DNA from: Actinomycetota bacterium
GTDB taxonomy: Bacteria; Actinomycetota; Thermoleophilia; Solirubrobacterales; 70-9
Length of the DNA stretch: 39,296 bases
Reading direction: 5' to 3'
Assembly: GCA_018268575.1 (NCBI GenBank)
Contig: JAFDWF010000057.1
Location: 1 to 39,296 of the forward strand
Part shown: in pieces, positions 1-8,314 of the stretch
Numbering within the stretch: position 1 is the first letter of the stretch
Layout: each line of letters begins with the position of its first letter
Made by a program: the position numbers and the translations under genes
Notes under the pieces: model-generated
Database searches by the model: none
What the model was told of the DNA's origin: nothing
The model's input: only the letters and a program-made list of their open reading frames with translations

Positions 1-44
1 CATACGCCTTCCCTGCGATCGTGGACCCTTCGTCACGGACCGAC

Positions 45-75
45 CATGATCCGGCGGGGATCCCGCCGGATCATG
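45..75. repeat. Perfect 14-bp hairpin within module M1
   Basis: Arms at 45-58 and 62-75 are exact reverse complements around a 3-nt loop (GAT). At the homologous place in module M2 (15904-15929) there is also a perfect hairpin, but its arm sequence is different. Confidence 0.75.
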
Positions 76-272
76 CATCTCCCCTACGGGACCCGCGCAG
101 ATCGCACGGTCTCCGTGGCGTCTTTCGTCGGCTCCGTCACGGAGACGTCGCATCCCTCGGTCCCGTCACGGAGATGCCGATCTCCCCGGATCTCCCCCGC
201 CACGCACCCGTCCCTGCGCCGGGGCTCCCGCGCCGGCCCGTCCCTGCGCCGGCTCCCCCCGCAAGACCTCCC

Positions 273-332
273 GTCCCGGGCGTCTCGGAGGCGGCCACAG
301 CCTGCCCGGGTCGCCTCCGAGACGCCCGGGAC
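273..332 (-). repeat. 18-nt-loop palindrome, copy 1
   Basis: Two 21-nt arms (273-293 and 312-332) pair perfectly around an 18-nt loop that reads ACCCGGGCAGGCTGTGGC on the minus strand. The inner stem is GGAGGCG/CGCCTCC and the outer stem is of the CCCGGGCGTCTC type. It lies about 65 nt after the cupin stop codon, in the same orientation as that gene. Confidence 0.9.
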
Positions 333-397
333 GACGGAACGCCGATCGGTCCGGCCCGAGCCCTCACCGGCCCGAACCCTCGCCCGAAGTCAACGCC

Positions 398-823
398 TCA
401 GCCCACGAAGCGCCAGCCGTGGCGGAGCGCCGAGTCGAGTGCGGTGCGAAGATCGACCTCCGCCTCGGGCGAGGCCGTGCCGACCTCGCGGAAGAACTCC
501 TCCATGCCGGCGGGTGCGAAGACGATCAGCCGGCGGCCCGGCGCGTCGCTGACGTTGCCGCCCGCGTGGACGACGCCGGCTGGGACGTGGATGGAGTCCC
601 CGGCGCGCAGCCGCCTGGTGGTGCCGCCGACGGTCATCTCGAACTCCCCGGCGAGGACGTGGATCGTCTCGGTGGCGTCGGTGTGGATGTGGGCGGGCAG
701 CGACCAGCCCGTGGGCGGCTCGTCGATCAGCAGGCAGAAGGCGCCGTCGGTGTCCGCACCGGTCAGGTGGATCTCGGTGCGGACGCCGCCCGGCATCCAG
801 ACGACCTCCGGCTCCGGCGCCAT
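398..823 (-). CDS. Cupin-domain protein
   Basis: A 141-residue single-domain cupin. The middle carries the two cupin motifs: an HIHTDATETIHVLAGEFE-like stretch (His, His, Glu metal ligands) and, about 30 residues later, HVPAGVVHAGG. It probably binds a metal and a small molecule in the cytoplasm; the substrate cannot be read from the sequence. The ATG at 821-823 is chosen because it leaves a normal cupin N-terminus and places the gene back to back with the peroxiredoxin gene (21 nt between starts). The much longer frame upstream runs antisense through that gene and is not credible. Palindrome copy 1 follows the stop. Confidence 0.85.
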   Translation of the reverse strand: MAPEPEVVWMPGGVRTEIHLTGADTDGAFCLLIDEPPTGWSLPAHIHTDATETIHVLAGEFEMTVGGTTRRLRAGDSIHVPAGVVHAGGNVSDAPGRRLIVFAPAGMEEFFREVGTASPEAEVDLRTALDSALRHGWRFVG

Positions 824-831
824 CGGCTGAC

Positions 832-837
832 CATAAT
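832..837 (+). promoter_or_regulatory. -10 element for leaderless peroxiredoxin gene
   Basis: CATAAT matches TATAAT at five of six positions and ends 7 nt before the GTG start, so transcription would begin at or next to the start codon. No Shine-Dalgarno sequence is present. Confidence 0.5.
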
Positions 838-844
838 CGGCGAG

Positions 845-1426
845 GTGAGCGCCGACTACACCAAGCTCCCCGACGGTCTTCCGGTGCCGATCGACGACGG
901 CGCCGCCGATGGCCTGGTCGGAAGGTCGCTGCCCGACCTGGCGCTGCCGTCGACGATCGGTGACGAGTACCGCCTCGCCGAGGCGCCGCCGCTGCTCGTC
1001 GCCTACGTCTACCCGATGACCGGCACCCCCGGCGTGGCGTTGCCGCACGGCTGGGACGACATCCCTGGCGCCCGCGGCTGCACCCCGCAGGCCTGCTCCT
1101 ACCGTGACGCCCTTGCCGAATTCGACCGTTGCGGCGCCGCCGTCGTCGGGATCAGCGCCCAGACTCCGGCCGAGCAGGCCGAGTTCGCGGGCCGCGAGCA
1201 CATCCCCTTCCCGCTCCTCAGCGATGCCGAGCTTCGGCTGGCTGCCGCGCTCGCCCTGCCGACCTTCGAGGTCGAGGGCCGCACCCTCTACCGCCGCCTT
1301 ACCTTCGTCGCTGAGGGGGCACAGATCGTCAAGACCTTCTATCCCGTCTTCCCACCCGACCGCGACGCCGCCGACGTCCTCGCCTGGCTCGCCGATCGTC
1401 CCGGCGTGGCGATCGCCACGCGCTGA
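845..1426 (+). CDS. Peroxiredoxin, BCP/PrxQ-like (AhpC/TSA family)
   Basis: A 193-residue thioredoxin-fold peroxidase. The motif GCTPQACSYRD places the probable peroxidatic Cys near residue 79 and a second Cys five residues later, as in the BCP/PrxQ group. Compared with E. coli Bcp there is an insertion of about 15 residues between the YPMTGTPG strand and the Cys motif, a layout I recall from some bacterial redoxin-domain proteins. It would reduce hydroperoxides using thioredoxin-type reductants. The GTG start is supported by a CATAAT box 7 nt upstream and by the divergent cupin gene immediately before it. No partner reductase is nearby. Confidence 0.85.
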   Translation: MSADYTKLPDGLPVPIDDGAADGLVGRSLPDLALPSTIGDEYRLAEAPPLLVAYVYPMTGTPGVALPHGWDDIPGARGCTPQACSYRDALAEFDRCGAAVVGISAQTPAEQAEFAGREHIPFPLLSDAELRLAAALALPTFEVEGRTLYRRLTFVAEGAQIVKTFYPVFPPDRDAADVLAWLADRPGVAIATR

Positions 1427-1469
1427 GCGAGGCGGCCGCCGGAGGGCGGCGAGGAATATCCTTCGGGCC

Positions 1470-1607
1470 ATGCCGATTCGCGACGATCGGCGCCTCGGGG
1501 CGCCGGCGGCGATCACGGTCCGAAGCCTTCAGGCGCTGCTCGTCCTAGCGGCCGTCTTCATCGCCAAGCCAAGCCAGACCGGGCCCACAAGGGGGGCCCG
1601 CCGATGA
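1470..1607 (+). CDS. Small ORF translationally coupled to ctaG
   Basis: A 45-codon frame with a basic N-terminus and one hydrophobic stretch (SLQALLVLAAVFIA), possibly a short membrane segment. I recognise no family. Two things argue that it is translated: a TATCCT box lies 7 nt before its ATG, the spacing seen at other apparent leaderless starts in this window, and its stop overlaps the next start as ATGA (1604-1607). It may be a leader cistron that delivers ribosomes to ctaG rather than a functional protein. Confidence 0.45.
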   Translation: MPIRDDRRLGAPAAITVRSLQALLVLAAVFIAKPSQTGPTRGARR

Positions 1608-2512
1608 AACAGGCGATCGACACCTTCTGGTCGATCATGGAGTTCGCCGTGCCGCTGGCGCTGGCGCTCCTCTACGAGGGGCGGGCGCGGAAGCTGGCCG
1701 CCGAGGGACGGCCGGTGCCGGTCTGGCGGCAGGTGACGTTCGGCGCCGGGCTGGTGGTGGTCTGCGCCTCGGTCCTCGGCCCGATCGACGACCAGGCCGA
1801 CAAGTTCCTCTGGGTCCACATGATCCAGCACCTGCTGCTCGCCGATGTCGCCTCGCTCTTGATCGTCCTCGGCTTCACCGGCCCCCTGCTGCAGCCGCTG
1901 CTCACCTTCCGCGCCGGCCGGCCGCTGCGCCGGCTCACCCACCCGGTGGTGGCGATCTCGGTCTTCACCGCCAACCTCTACCTCTGGCACCTGCCGTTCC
2001 TCTACCAGGCGGTCCTCACCGACACCTCGCTGCACGTGCTCGAGCACCTGCTCTTCCTCTCCACCGGCATCCTGCTCTGGATGCCGCTCTTCGGGCCGCT
2101 GCCGAAGCCGCAGTGGTTCGGCAAGGGCGCCCACGTCATCTACACCGTCTTCATCTGGCTACCGGCGATGGTGCTCGCCAACGTGATGATGTGGTCGGAC
2201 TCGGTCTTCTACCCCGACTACTCGAAGACCGCCGAAGCCGTCGGGATCACGCCGATCGCCGACCAGTCGACGGCGGGCGCGATCCTGATGGGCGAGTGCA
2301 CGATCCTCGCCCTGGGGATCTTCGCCTGGGTCTTCCTCCGCTGGGCGAAGGAGGACATCGAAAGGCAGGACCTGCTCGACCTGGCGATCGACAACCACGT
2401 CGAGCTGACCTCCGCCCGCGCCGCCCGCGCCGTCGCCGCCGGCCGCGGCCCCGAACTGCGCGCGCGGATCGAAGCGGGCCGCCCGCCGGACCTCCCGCCG
2501 CCCCCGGGTTGA
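1604..2512 (+). CDS. CtaG-type cytochrome c oxidase assembly protein
   Basis: A 302-residue polytopic membrane protein with about seven hydrophobic segments. It matches the caa3-type CtaG family (CtaG_Cox), seen in the WVHMIQHLLL segment, the LWHLPFLYQ motif and conserved histidines thought to serve copper handling or assembly of cytochrome c oxidase. It is unrelated to the Cox11-type CtaG of proteobacteria. The C-terminal 50 residues are charged and then Pro-rich, probably cytoplasmic. The start overlaps the stop of the small upstream ORF. No oxidase subunit genes are in the window. Confidence 0.85.
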   Translation: MKQAIDTFWSIMEFAVPLALALLYEGRARKLAAEGRPVPVWRQVTFGAGLVVVCASVLGPIDDQADKFLWVHMIQHLLLADVASLLIVLGFTGPLLQPLLTFRAGRPLRRLTHPVVAISVFTANLYLWHLPFLYQAVLTDTSLHVLEHLLFLSTGILLWMPLFGPLPKPQWFGKGAHVIYTVFIWLPAMVLANVMMWSDSVFYPDYSKTAEAVGITPIADQSTAGAILMGECTILALGIFAWVFLRWAKEDIERQDLLDLAIDNHVELTSARAARAVAAGRGPELRARIEAGRPPDLPPPPG

Positions 2513-2568
2513 CCCTCACCGGCGCGAGATCGGCCCCGGTGGCGCGTCGCCGCCTCCCGATCGCGCGG

Positions 2569-2574
2569 TACCCT
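2569..2574 (+). promoter_or_regulatory. -10 element for leaderless VOC gene
   Basis: TACCCT (TANNNT) ends 6 nt before the GTG at 2581, the spacing expected for a leaderless transcript. Confidence 0.45.
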
Positions 2575-2580
2575 CGCGAG

Positions 2581-2961
2581 GTGCCGGCGCTCGATCACGT
2601 GGTCATCCACGTAAGTGACTGGGAGCGCTCGAACGCCTTCTACCGCGATGTGCTCGGTGCCGAGCTGGTCAGCCGGGGACCAGGCTTCGCCTACCGCTTC
2701 GGTGGCCTGCAGCTGAACTGCCACGGTCCGGGCCTCGATCCCGAGCCGGTTGCGCGAGTGCCGGTCGCGCCCGGCAACTCGGACCTCTGCTTCCGCTGGG
2801 AGGGCAGCGCCGAGGAGGCGGTCGACCACCTGCGCCGGCAGGGGATCGAGGTCGAGTTGGGCCCGGTCGATCGCGAGGGCACCGGCGGACCCGGGCGCAG
2901 CGTCTACTTCCGTGACCCGGACGGCTCGCTGCTCGAGTTCATCTCCTACGCGCGGGCCTGA
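2581..2961 (+). CDS. VOC-family (glyoxalase/bleomycin-resistance fold) protein
   Basis: A 126-residue vicinal-oxygen-chelate protein with two beta-alpha-beta-beta-beta halves. It begins LDHVVIHVSDWERSNAFYRD and ends with the typical YFRDPDGSLLEFISY. The His near residue 5 and the Glu in LLEF are the usual metal ligands. Its substrate is unknown; relatives include glyoxalases, dioxygenases and antibiotic-binding proteins. The GTG start is set by a TACCCT box 6 nt upstream. The HAD gene starts 18 nt after its stop, so the two are probably co-transcribed. Confidence 0.85.
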   Translation: MPALDHVVIHVSDWERSNAFYRDVLGAELVSRGPGFAYRFGGLQLNCHGPGLDPEPVARVPVAPGNSDLCFRWEGSAEEAVDHLRRQGIEVELGPVDREGTGGPGRSVYFRDPDGSLLEFISYARA

Positions 2962-2978
2962 AGGAGGGGATCGACCCG

Positions 2979-3644
2979 GTGGGCGAGCCCGACCCGATCG
3001 CCGCCGCGCCCGGCGGCCCGGGTGGTGCCGACATCTGGGCGCCCGCCGCGATCCTCGCCGACCTCGACGGCACCCTGGTCGACTCGGTCGCCTCCAGCGC
3101 ACGGGCCTGGGGCGCGTTCGCGCGGCGGCGCGGGCTGGGCGAGGGGGAGACGCACCGCTTCGCGATGGGCCGGCCGACGCGGGAGACGGTGGCGCTGCTC
3201 GTCCCGGCGGGGGAGCGCGACGCCGAGCAGGCGCGGATCGACCGCGACGAGGTCGACGATGCCGGCACCGTCGTCGCCTACCCGGGCGCGGCAAAGCTGC
3301 TCGCCGGGCCGATCCCGGTTGCGGTGGTGACCAGCGGCTCGACCGAGCTGGCGACGGTGCGGCTGCGCGGCGCCGGGCTTCCGCTGCCGGCGGTGATGAT
3401 CACCGCCGACCAGGTCGCCAAGGGGAAGCCCGACCCGGAGCCGTTCCTGCTCGGCGCCCGCGCGCTCGGGGTCGAGCCGGGGCGCTGCCTGGCGCTCGAG
3501 GACGCGCCGGCCGGGATCGAGTCGGCCCGCGCCGCCGGCATGCCGGTGGTCGCCGTCCGCACGTCCCATCCCGAGGACGAACTCCGGGGTGCGACCGTGA
3601 TCCTCGACTCCCTCGCCGAAGCAGTAGCCCGCCTCCGCAGATGA
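2979..3644 (+). CDS. HAD-superfamily phosphatase (beta-phosphoglucomutase/Gph-like)
   Basis: A 221-residue HAD hydrolase. Motif I is DLDGTLVDS near residue 29 (nucleophile Asp and acid/base Asp), motif II is the VTSG segment, the motif III Lys lies in AKGKPDPEPF and motif IV is LEDAPAGIESA. The cap sits between motifs I and II, as in phosphoglycolate phosphatase and beta-phosphoglucomutase relatives, so it probably dephosphorylates a small sugar phosphate. A strong AAGGAGG-type ribosome site about 10 nt before the GTG supports this start, unlike the leaderless genes around it. A hairpin begins directly after the stop codon. Confidence 0.85.
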   Translation: MGEPDPIAAAPGGPGGADIWAPAAILADLDGTLVDSVASSARAWGAFARRRGLGEGETHRFAMGRPTRETVALLVPAGERDAEQARIDRDEVDDAGTVVAYPGAAKLLAGPIPVAVVTSGSTELATVRLRGAGLPLPAVMITADQVAKGKPDPEPFLLGARALGVEPGRCLALEDAPAGIESARAAGMPVVAVRTSHPEDELRGATVILDSLAEAVARLRR

Positions 3645-3683
3645 GTTCGCACTTACCCCCAATAGATGGGGGTAAGTGCGAAC
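3645..3683. repeat. Type A hairpin (TTCGCA family), copy A1
   Basis: Perfect 16-bp arms (3645-3660 and 3668-3683) flank a 7-nt loop; the outer arm begins GTTCGCACTT. It touches the HAD stop codon and lies between two convergent genes, so it could act as a bidirectional terminator. There is no T-tract, and similar hairpins occur at 7990, 17151 and 27992. Confidence 0.85.
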
Positions 3684-3706
3684 GCACTAGTGGTGTGACC
3701 GGGCGC

Positions 3707-4714
3707 CTACGCCACGGCGGGGGCGGCCAGGTCGGCGGCCTCGGCGAGGATCTCCACCGAGCGGACCCGGTTCTCGACCGAGTCGGCGTAGTGCACCGTG
3801 ATCAGCTCCTGGACGCCGGTCTTCGCCTGGAAGTCGGCCAGGTAGGCCGCCGCTTCCTCGCCGGTCCCGACCGCCGAGTAGGTGAGCATCTCGTCGACCG
3901 CGCGGGCGCGCGGCGAGTCGAGGATCTGGTCGACCTCCTCCTCGCTCAGCTTGCCGCCCGAGGGCGGCTTGAAGAGGCTTTTGACGCGCACCCGGCGGGT
4001 GATCGCCAGCTGCTCCTCGGCGCCCGCCCGCTCGGCGGCGGCGATCACGCCGACCCCGGCCATCGCGTAGGGCTCGGCAAGTTGCTCGGAGGGCTTGAAG
4101 CTCTCGCGGTAGATCTGCAGCGCGTCGAAGAGCGAGTGCGGCGCGAAGTGCGAGGCGAAGGCGTAGGGCAGTCCCAGCACCGCCGCCAGCTGGGCGCCGA
4201 AGAGCGAGGAGCCGAGCATGTAGAGCGGCACCTGGGTGCCCTTGCCGGGGATCGCGATCACCCCCGACACGGGGCTGTTCTCGCCCAGCCATTTCTGCAG
4301 CTCGACCACGTCCTGGGGGAAGCGTTCGCTGGAGAGCTCGTCGCGGCGCAGCGCCCGCATCGCGGCGGTGTCGGAGCCCGGGGCGCGGCCGAGGCCGAGG
4401 TCGATCCGCCCGGGGTGGAGGGTGGCGAGGGTGCCGAACTGCTCGGCGATCACCAGCGGCGAGTGGTTGGGCAGCATGATGCCGCCGGCGCCGAGGCGGA
4501 TCCGCTCGGTGTGGGCGGCGATGTGGGCGATCAGGACCGCGGTCGCGGAGCTGGCGATCGAGCGGATGTTGTGGTGCTCGGCGTACCAGATGCGCCGGTA
4601 GCCGAGCCGCTCCGCCGCCTGGGCGAGGCGGACCGAGCCGGCGAAGCTCTCGGCGATCGACTCGCCCGGCCCGACCGCGGCGAGGTCGAGGATCGAGAGG
4701 GGGACGTCCGTCAT
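3707..4714 (-). CDS. LLM-class flavin-dependent oxidoreductase (MsnO8/YhbW-like)
   Basis: A 335-residue bacterial-luciferase-like monooxygenase. It begins [14 protein letters not shown] and carries the motif RIWYAEHHN near residue 41 and PLYMLGSS, features of the MsnO8-type LLM subgroup. It would use reduced flavin (FMNH2 or F420H2) to oxidise an unknown substrate. A CATGCT box lies 6 nt before the ATG on the minus strand, consistent with a leaderless start. The aldo/keto reductase gene lies 31 nt upstream on the same strand. Confidence 0.85.
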   Translation of the reverse strand: MTDVPLSILDLAAVGPGESIAESFAGSVRLAQAAERLGYRRIWYAEHHNIRSIASSATAVLIAHIAAHTERIRLGAGGIMLPNHSPLVIAEQFGTLATLHPGRIDLGLGRAPGSDTAAMRALRRDELSSERFPQDVVELQKWLGENSPVSGVIAIPGKGTQVPLYMLGSSLFGAQLAAVLGLPYAFASHFAPHSLFDALQIYRESFKPSEQLAEPYAMAGVGVIAAAERAGAEEQLAITRRVRVKSLFKPPSGGKLSEEEVDQILDSPRARAVDEMLTYSAVGTGEEAAAYLADFQAKTGVQELITVHYADSVENRVRSVEILAEAADLAAPAVA

Positions 4715-4745
4715 CCCACAAGCATGCCGAAACGGCGGCGCCGGC

Positions 4746-5807
4746 TCAGAATCCCGAGCCGAGCTTCCCCTGGCGGACCTCCTGCCAGGGGTCGGCTTCG
4801 AGGTCGAAGTCGAGGATCCGATCGATCTCGGCCAGCTCCTCGGCAGCGAAGTCGAGGTTGTCGAGCGCGTCGACGTTCTGCTCCAGCTGCGCCACCGAGG
4901 AGGCGCCGATCACCAGCGAGGTCAGCCGCGGATCGCGGAGGCTCCAGGCGAGCGCCATCTGCGCCAGCGATTGGCCCCGCCGCGCGGCGATCGCGTCCAG
5001 CTCCCGCACCCGCCCGATCACGTCCTGCTCGAGCCAGGAGCTCTCGAAGGCGCCGTACTCGGTCTTGGTCGCCCGCGAGCCCGGCGGGACCCCCTCCAGG
5101 TACTTGCCGGTGAGGAGGCCCTGGGAGAGGACGGTGAAGGCGATCACGCCGACCCCGAGCTCGGCCGTCGCCTCGAGCAGGCCCTCCTCCTCGATCCAGC
5201 GGTTCAGCATCGAGTAGCTCGGCTGGTGGATCAGGAGCGGCGTGCCGAGGTCGGCGAGGATCGCCGCCGCGCGCCGGGTGTGCTCGGCGTCGTAGGAGGA
5301 GATACCGACGTAGAGCGCCTTGCCCTGCCGGACGGCGGCGTCGAGCGCGCCCATCGTCTCCTCCAGCGGGGTCGAGCCGTCGAGCCGGTGCGAGTAGAAG
5401 ATGTCGACGTAATCGAGGCCCATCCGGGTCAGCGACTGGTCGAGCGAGGAGAGCAGGTACTTCCGCGAGCCGCCGCCTTGGCCGTAGGGCCCCGGCCACA
5501 TGTCCCAGCCGGCCTTGGTCGAGACCACGATCTCGTCGCGGTAGGGGCGGAAGTCCTCCTTGATCAGCCGGCCGAAGTTGATCTCGGCGGCGCCGTAGGG
5601 AGGGCCGTAGTTGTTGGCGAGGTCGTGATGGGTGATGCCGAGGTCGAAGGCGCGGCGGGCGATCTCGCGCTGCGACTCGAAGGTGCGGTCGTCGCCGAAG
5701 TTGTGCCAGTAGCCGAGCGAGAGGACCGGGAGGTCGAGGCCGGAGCGCCCGGTGCGGCGGTAGGCCATCTTGCCTTCGTATCGGTGGGGGTGCGCTTGGT
5801 AGGTCAT
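4746..5807 (-). CDS. Aldo/keto reductase (L-glyceraldehyde 3-phosphate reductase/YghZ type)
   Basis: A 353-residue AKR with a TIM-barrel layout. Conserved pieces include the catalytic region [14 protein letters not shown] (Asp and Tyr of the AKR tetrad), the Lys in [15 protein letters not shown], the [15 protein letters not shown] segment with the His, and the NADPH-binding end [13 protein letters not shown]. The WPGPYG stretch is typical of the E. coli YghZ (Gpr) and Kv-beta-like group. It reduces aldehydes, possibly methylglyoxal or L-glyceraldehyde 3-phosphate. The gene diverges from the small ORF at 5890 and may share an operon with the LLM gene. Confidence 0.85.
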   Translation of the reverse strand: MTYQAHPHRYEGKMAYRRTGRSGLDLPVLSLGYWHNFGDDRTFESQREIARRAFDLGITHHDLANNYGPPYGAAEINFGRLIKEDFRPYRDEIVVSTKAGWDMWPGPYGQGGGSRKYLLSSLDQSLTRMGLDYVDIFYSHRLDGSTPLEETMGALDAAVRQGKALYVGISSYDAEHTRRAAAILADLGTPLLIHQPSYSMLNRWIEEEGLLEATAELGVGVIAFTVLSQGLLTGKYLEGVPPGSRATKTEYGAFESSWLEQDVIGRVRELDAIAARRGQSLAQMALAWSLRDPRLTSLVIGASSVAQLEQNVDALDNLDFAAEELAEIDRILDFDLEADPWQEVRQGKLGSGF

Positions 5808-5889
5808 AGCTTCCGATTTCTACCCATTCAGCGGACTCGGCACGCGGTGGGGTGGGGAGAGGTCGGGTGGCGGCTCGCCTTGGGGGTGC

Positions 5890-6192
5890 GTGACTCCGCC
5901 ACCCGACGTCGACCGTGAGACGACCCGCGAGCTGGTCGAAGAAGTGCTGCGCACGGCGCTGGCCCTGGAGGAGGTGATGGCGGGGCTGCTCGAGGAGCTG
6001 CCGCCGCGCGCCTTCGCCGGCGAGGACAACGCCCGCGTCCTGCTCGGGATGGTGGTGGGCAGCGCCCACCCGGCCGCCCGCGCCGCCGGCCTCCGCGACA
6101 CCCGCTCCGCGATCGCCCTGGTCGGCGCGATCCGCGAACGCGTGATCGCCGACCTCCGCACCGCCGCCGAGCTCGCCAACGGCCGCGACTGA
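5890..6192 (+). CDS. Conserved-looking small protein of unknown function
   Basis: A 100-residue acidic, mostly helical protein without signal peptide or membrane segment. I do not recognise a family. The composition (Leu, Ala, Glu, Arg with regular heptad-like spacing) suggests an all-alpha fold. It starts at GTG 5890, 82 nt from the divergent aldo/keto reductase start, and ends 54 nt before the methyltransferase gene. The G/C third-position bias matches that of the neighbours, which supports real coding. Confidence 0.55.
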   Translation: MTPPPDVDRETTRELVEEVLRTALALEEVMAGLLEELPPRAFAGEDNARVLLGMVVGSAHPAARAAGLRDTRSAIALVGAIRERVIADLRTAAELANGRD

Positions 6193-6246
6193 CGCGCCCC
6201 CGGGCGGGCCCCCGGTGAGATCTCCGGCGCGTGAGAAGCTGAGCGC

Positions 6247-6957
6247 ATGCCCTCCTTCTCCGCCTTCGACAGCCGCGGATACCGGACCGTCGCGCCGCGC
6301 GAGGGCTATGACCGCTGGGCGGCGACCTACGAGGAGACGGTCGAGGACGCGATGGACGTGGCCCTGCTCGAGCGCGTCGCGGTCGATTGGGAGGCGGTCG
6401 GCAGCGCCGCCGACCTCGGCTGCGGGACCGGGCGGACCGGCGCCTGGCTGGCGGCGCGGGGCGCGGGGGAGATCGACGGGGTCGACCTCTCGCCGGGGAT
6501 GCTCGAGGCGGCGCGCGGCCGCGGCGTCTACCGCTCGCTGCGCGAGGGCGAGGTCGGCGAGACGGGCCTCGACGGCGATGCTTACGACCTGGTCGTCTCC
6601 TGCCTGGTCGACGAGCACCTCGCCGACCTGCGTCCGCTCTACCTCGAGGCGGCGCGCCTGCTGCGGCCCGGCGGCCGCTTCGTCGTCGTCGGCTTCCACC
6701 CGCACTTCATCATCGCCGCGGGGATGCCTACCCACTTCGACGATGCCGAGTCGGGCGAGCCGGTCGCGATCGAGACCCACGTCCACCTGCTGAGCGAGCA
6801 CGTCGCCGCCGGGATCGGCGCCGGGCTGAGCGTGGCGGAGCTCCACGAGCGGACCGTCGACGACGAGTGGGTCGGGCTGAAGCCGAAATGGGAGCGCTTC
6901 CGCGATCACCCGATCTCCTTCGCCTTCGCCTGGTCGGGGACGCCCCGACGGGACTGA
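6247..6957 (+). CDS. Class I SAM-dependent methyltransferase
   Basis: A 236-residue Rossmann-fold methyltransferase. Motif I is DLGCGTGRTGAWLA near residue 58, followed by the acidic end of strand 2 (IDGVDLSPGML), the strand 4 region DLVVSCLVDEHLAD and the LLRPGGRFVVVGFHPH post-motif. It resembles the UbiE/Methyltransf_11 group; the substrate is unknown. The short C-terminal part has WVGLKPKWERFRDHPISFAFAW-like features (Trp, Lys, Arg, Pro), typical of small predicted methyltransferases next to membrane-protein genes. A GAAGCT box 6 nt before the ATG fits the window's leaderless pattern. Confidence 0.85.
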   Translation: MPSFSAFDSRGYRTVAPREGYDRWAATYEETVEDAMDVALLERVAVDWEAVGSAADLGCGTGRTGAWLAARGAGEIDGVDLSPGMLEAARGRGVYRSLREGEVGETGLDGDAYDLVVSCLVDEHLADLRPLYLEAARLLRPGGRFVVVGFHPHFIIAAGMPTHFDDAESGEPVAIETHVHLLSEHVAAGIGAGLSVAELHERTVDDEWVGLKPKWERFRDHPISFAFAWSGTPRRD

Positions 6958-6974
6958 TCCGCTATCAAGGCGCG

Positions 6975-7007
6975 GTGCCCCACGTCATTGCCCGGTACGA
7001 GAGATGA
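6975..7007 (+). CDS. Ten-codon leader ORF coupled to the membrane-protein gene
   Basis: GTG start, ten codons (VPHVIARYER) and a TGA that overlaps the next ATG as ATGA (7004-7007). A TATCAA box lies 6 nt before its GTG. The downstream gene has no good ribosome site of its own. I infer a leaderless mini-cistron that feeds ribosomes to the next gene; direct evidence is lacking. Confidence 0.35.
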   Translation: MPHVIARYER

Positions 7008-7876
7008 ACGCGCGCCAGTGGGGGGAGCGGCTCGCCGCGGTCGGGCGCGGGGTGCGCGACGGAGACGAGGAGGCGGTCACCCGGGCGGTCGAGGACCTCA
7101 GCCGACGCCACCGCCTGCTCGCCCCGCTGGCGCTTGCGGTCGGCGGCGTCGCGCTGCTCTTCGGCGGCCTGCGGATCCTCTTCACCAACTGGCGCCTGAC
7201 CCTGATCCAGATCCCGCCCGCGATGTGGATCTGGGCGGCGATGTACGACCTGCGCGCCCACCTGCTCCACGACCGCAGCTGGCACGCGATCACCGGCCCG
7301 GTCGTGATCCCGATCGTCGCCGCGGTCGCCGCGATCACGATCGGCTGCTTCTTCCTCAACGCGACGTTCGGCTTCGCGATCAGCCAAGGCGGGCGGCACG
7401 AGGTGCGTCCGGCGCTCGGCGAAGCGCGTCGCCACCTGCGCGCGATCGTCGTCTCGGGCGGCGTCGTCGGCCTCGCCCTGGGGCTGACCGTCACCGTCGT
7501 CACCCGTGCCCACGCGCCCTGGTTCTCGCTCTGCCTGAGCATCGTGATCGGGGTGATGATGGTCGCCTACGTCGCCGTCCCGGCGCGGCTGATCGGGGTG
7601 CGGCAGGGAGGGTCGCGGCGCGACCGCCTCTCGGCGAGCATCGTCGGCAGCGCCCTCGGCGCGATGGTCTCGACGCCCGCCTACGTGCTCGGCCGGGTCG
7701 GCCTGCTGATGATCGGCTCGCCCTTCCTGCGCTTCCCGGGGATCCTGATCTTCCTCCTCGGCTTCACCCTGCAGGCGGGGGCGACGAGCGCGGTCAAAGC
7801 GGTGAAGATGGGGGCGAAGCTGGGGCGTCGGGAGGCGGCGAGCGGCGTCGACAGCCAGAGCGCGGGGGAGGAGTAA
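7004..7876 (+). CDS. Polytopic membrane protein of unknown function
   Basis: A 290-residue protein with a soluble N-terminal 35 residues and about six hydrophobic segments (near residues 40-60, 65-85, 98-125, 145-170, 178-200 and 235-262). I do not recognise a family; the layout (GCFFLNATFGFAI, then a charged loop, then further helices) suggests an uncharacterised integral membrane protein. The C-terminus is a short basic, then acidic, cytoplasmic tail. The start overlaps the stop of a ten-codon leader. Palindrome copy 2 begins 14 nt after the stop codon. Confidence 0.75.
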   Translation: MNARQWGERLAAVGRGVRDGDEEAVTRAVEDLSRRHRLLAPLALAVGGVALLFGGLRILFTNWRLTLIQIPPAMWIWAAMYDLRAHLLHDRSWHAITGPVVIPIVAAVAAITIGCFFLNATFGFAISQGGRHEVRPALGEARRHLRAIVVSGGVVGLALGLTVTVVTRAHAPWFSLCLSIVIGVMMVAYVAVPARLIGVRQGGSRRDRLSASIVGSALGAMVSTPAYVLGRVGLLMIGSPFLRFPGILIFLLGFTLQAGATSAVKAVKMGAKLGRREAASGVDSQSAGEE

Positions 7877-7889
7877 GGGACGGGTAGGG

Positions 7890-7949
7890 GACCCGGCCTT
7901 CTCGGAGGCGACCCGGGCAGGCTGTGGCCGCCTCCGAGAAGGCCGGGTC
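7890..7949 (+). repeat. 18-nt-loop palindrome, copy 2
   Basis: Perfect 21-bp arms (7890-7910 and 7929-7949) enclose the invariant loop ACCCGGGCAGGCTGTGGC. The outer stem is CGGCCTTCTC/GAGAAGGCCG. It begins 14 nt after the membrane-protein stop codon, in gene orientation. Confidence 0.9.
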
Positions 7950-7989
7950 ACGGGAGGAACGGCAGAGGGTCCGGGCGGGCACCGGGTGC

Positions 7990-8028
7990 GTTCGCACTTG
8001 TCTCCGCATAGGGGCCATTACTGCGAAC
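7990..8028. repeat. Degenerate type A hairpin, copy A2
   Basis: The outer arms GTTCGCA and TGCGAAC are intact but the inner arms no longer pair fully. The right inner arm reads GGGGCCATTA, close to the inner arm of the type B hairpin at 15638-15688. Confidence 0.55.
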
Positions 8029-8263
8029 TCGTCGCGCCGGGGACCGCTGCCGTGACAGAGATGCCGGGAACGCCGCGGGTCTGGCGAGGGAGACGTCGCG
8101 AAGTTCGCGCCTCCTCTGCGGCTGGAGGGACGCGGCGCAGGTTCGGGCCCCGCAGGGTCCCCAACATGCGCCGCGCCCTCGCGGGGCGTCAGACCTTTCC
8201 CCGTGGAGGCATCGACCATCAGGCGCTTGACCCCGGAGTGTCGGCGATTCTGTGCCGATTTCC

Positions 8264-8280
8264 ATTACCTCTCGGGTAAT
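8264..8280 (+). promoter_or_regulatory. Operator ATTACC-N5-GGTAAT upstream of XRE/MmyB gene
   Basis: The 17-bp inverted repeat ATTACCTCTCGGGTAAT ends 22 nt before the TACGCT -10 box of the regulator gene at 8315. A second copy with the same arms lies before the MFS exporter (9187-9203). I infer that the 8315 regulator binds both, which would be autoregulation plus control of the exporter. Confidence 0.65.
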
Positions 8281-8314
8281 CGGCGCGCTGCGCGCCCGTC
8301 GCTACGCTGATCCG

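Larger units (their letters stand above)
1..397 (-). repeat. Hairpin-rich intergenic repeat module M1
   Basis: No gene is supported here. The stretch is a copy of the module at 15858-16228, with the same order of hairpins and short conserved blocks. Read on the minus strand it starts just after the stop of the cupin gene: GC-rich spacer, the 60-nt palindrome, a block rich in CACGGAGA-type motifs, then the 45-75 hairpin. The left end is cut by the window inside a small hairpin that is complete at 15858-15875. Open frames crossing it give only Pro/Arg-rich repeat peptides. Confidence 0.7.
7877..8263 (+). repeat. Hairpin-rich intergenic repeat module N1
   Basis: No gene is supported. The stretch contains palindrome copy 2, a degenerate type A hairpin and a block ending in GAGGGAGACGTCGCG that resembles the modules at 15555-15792 and 28519-28754. 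In those two modules the hairpin in the same slot is of type B instead. Confidence 0.6.

Noticed and set aside
3645..3683. Hairpin A1 as a classical intrinsic terminator
   Set aside because: Neither side has a T-run, and the same hairpin family occurs inside a coding sequence, so it is listed as a repeat.
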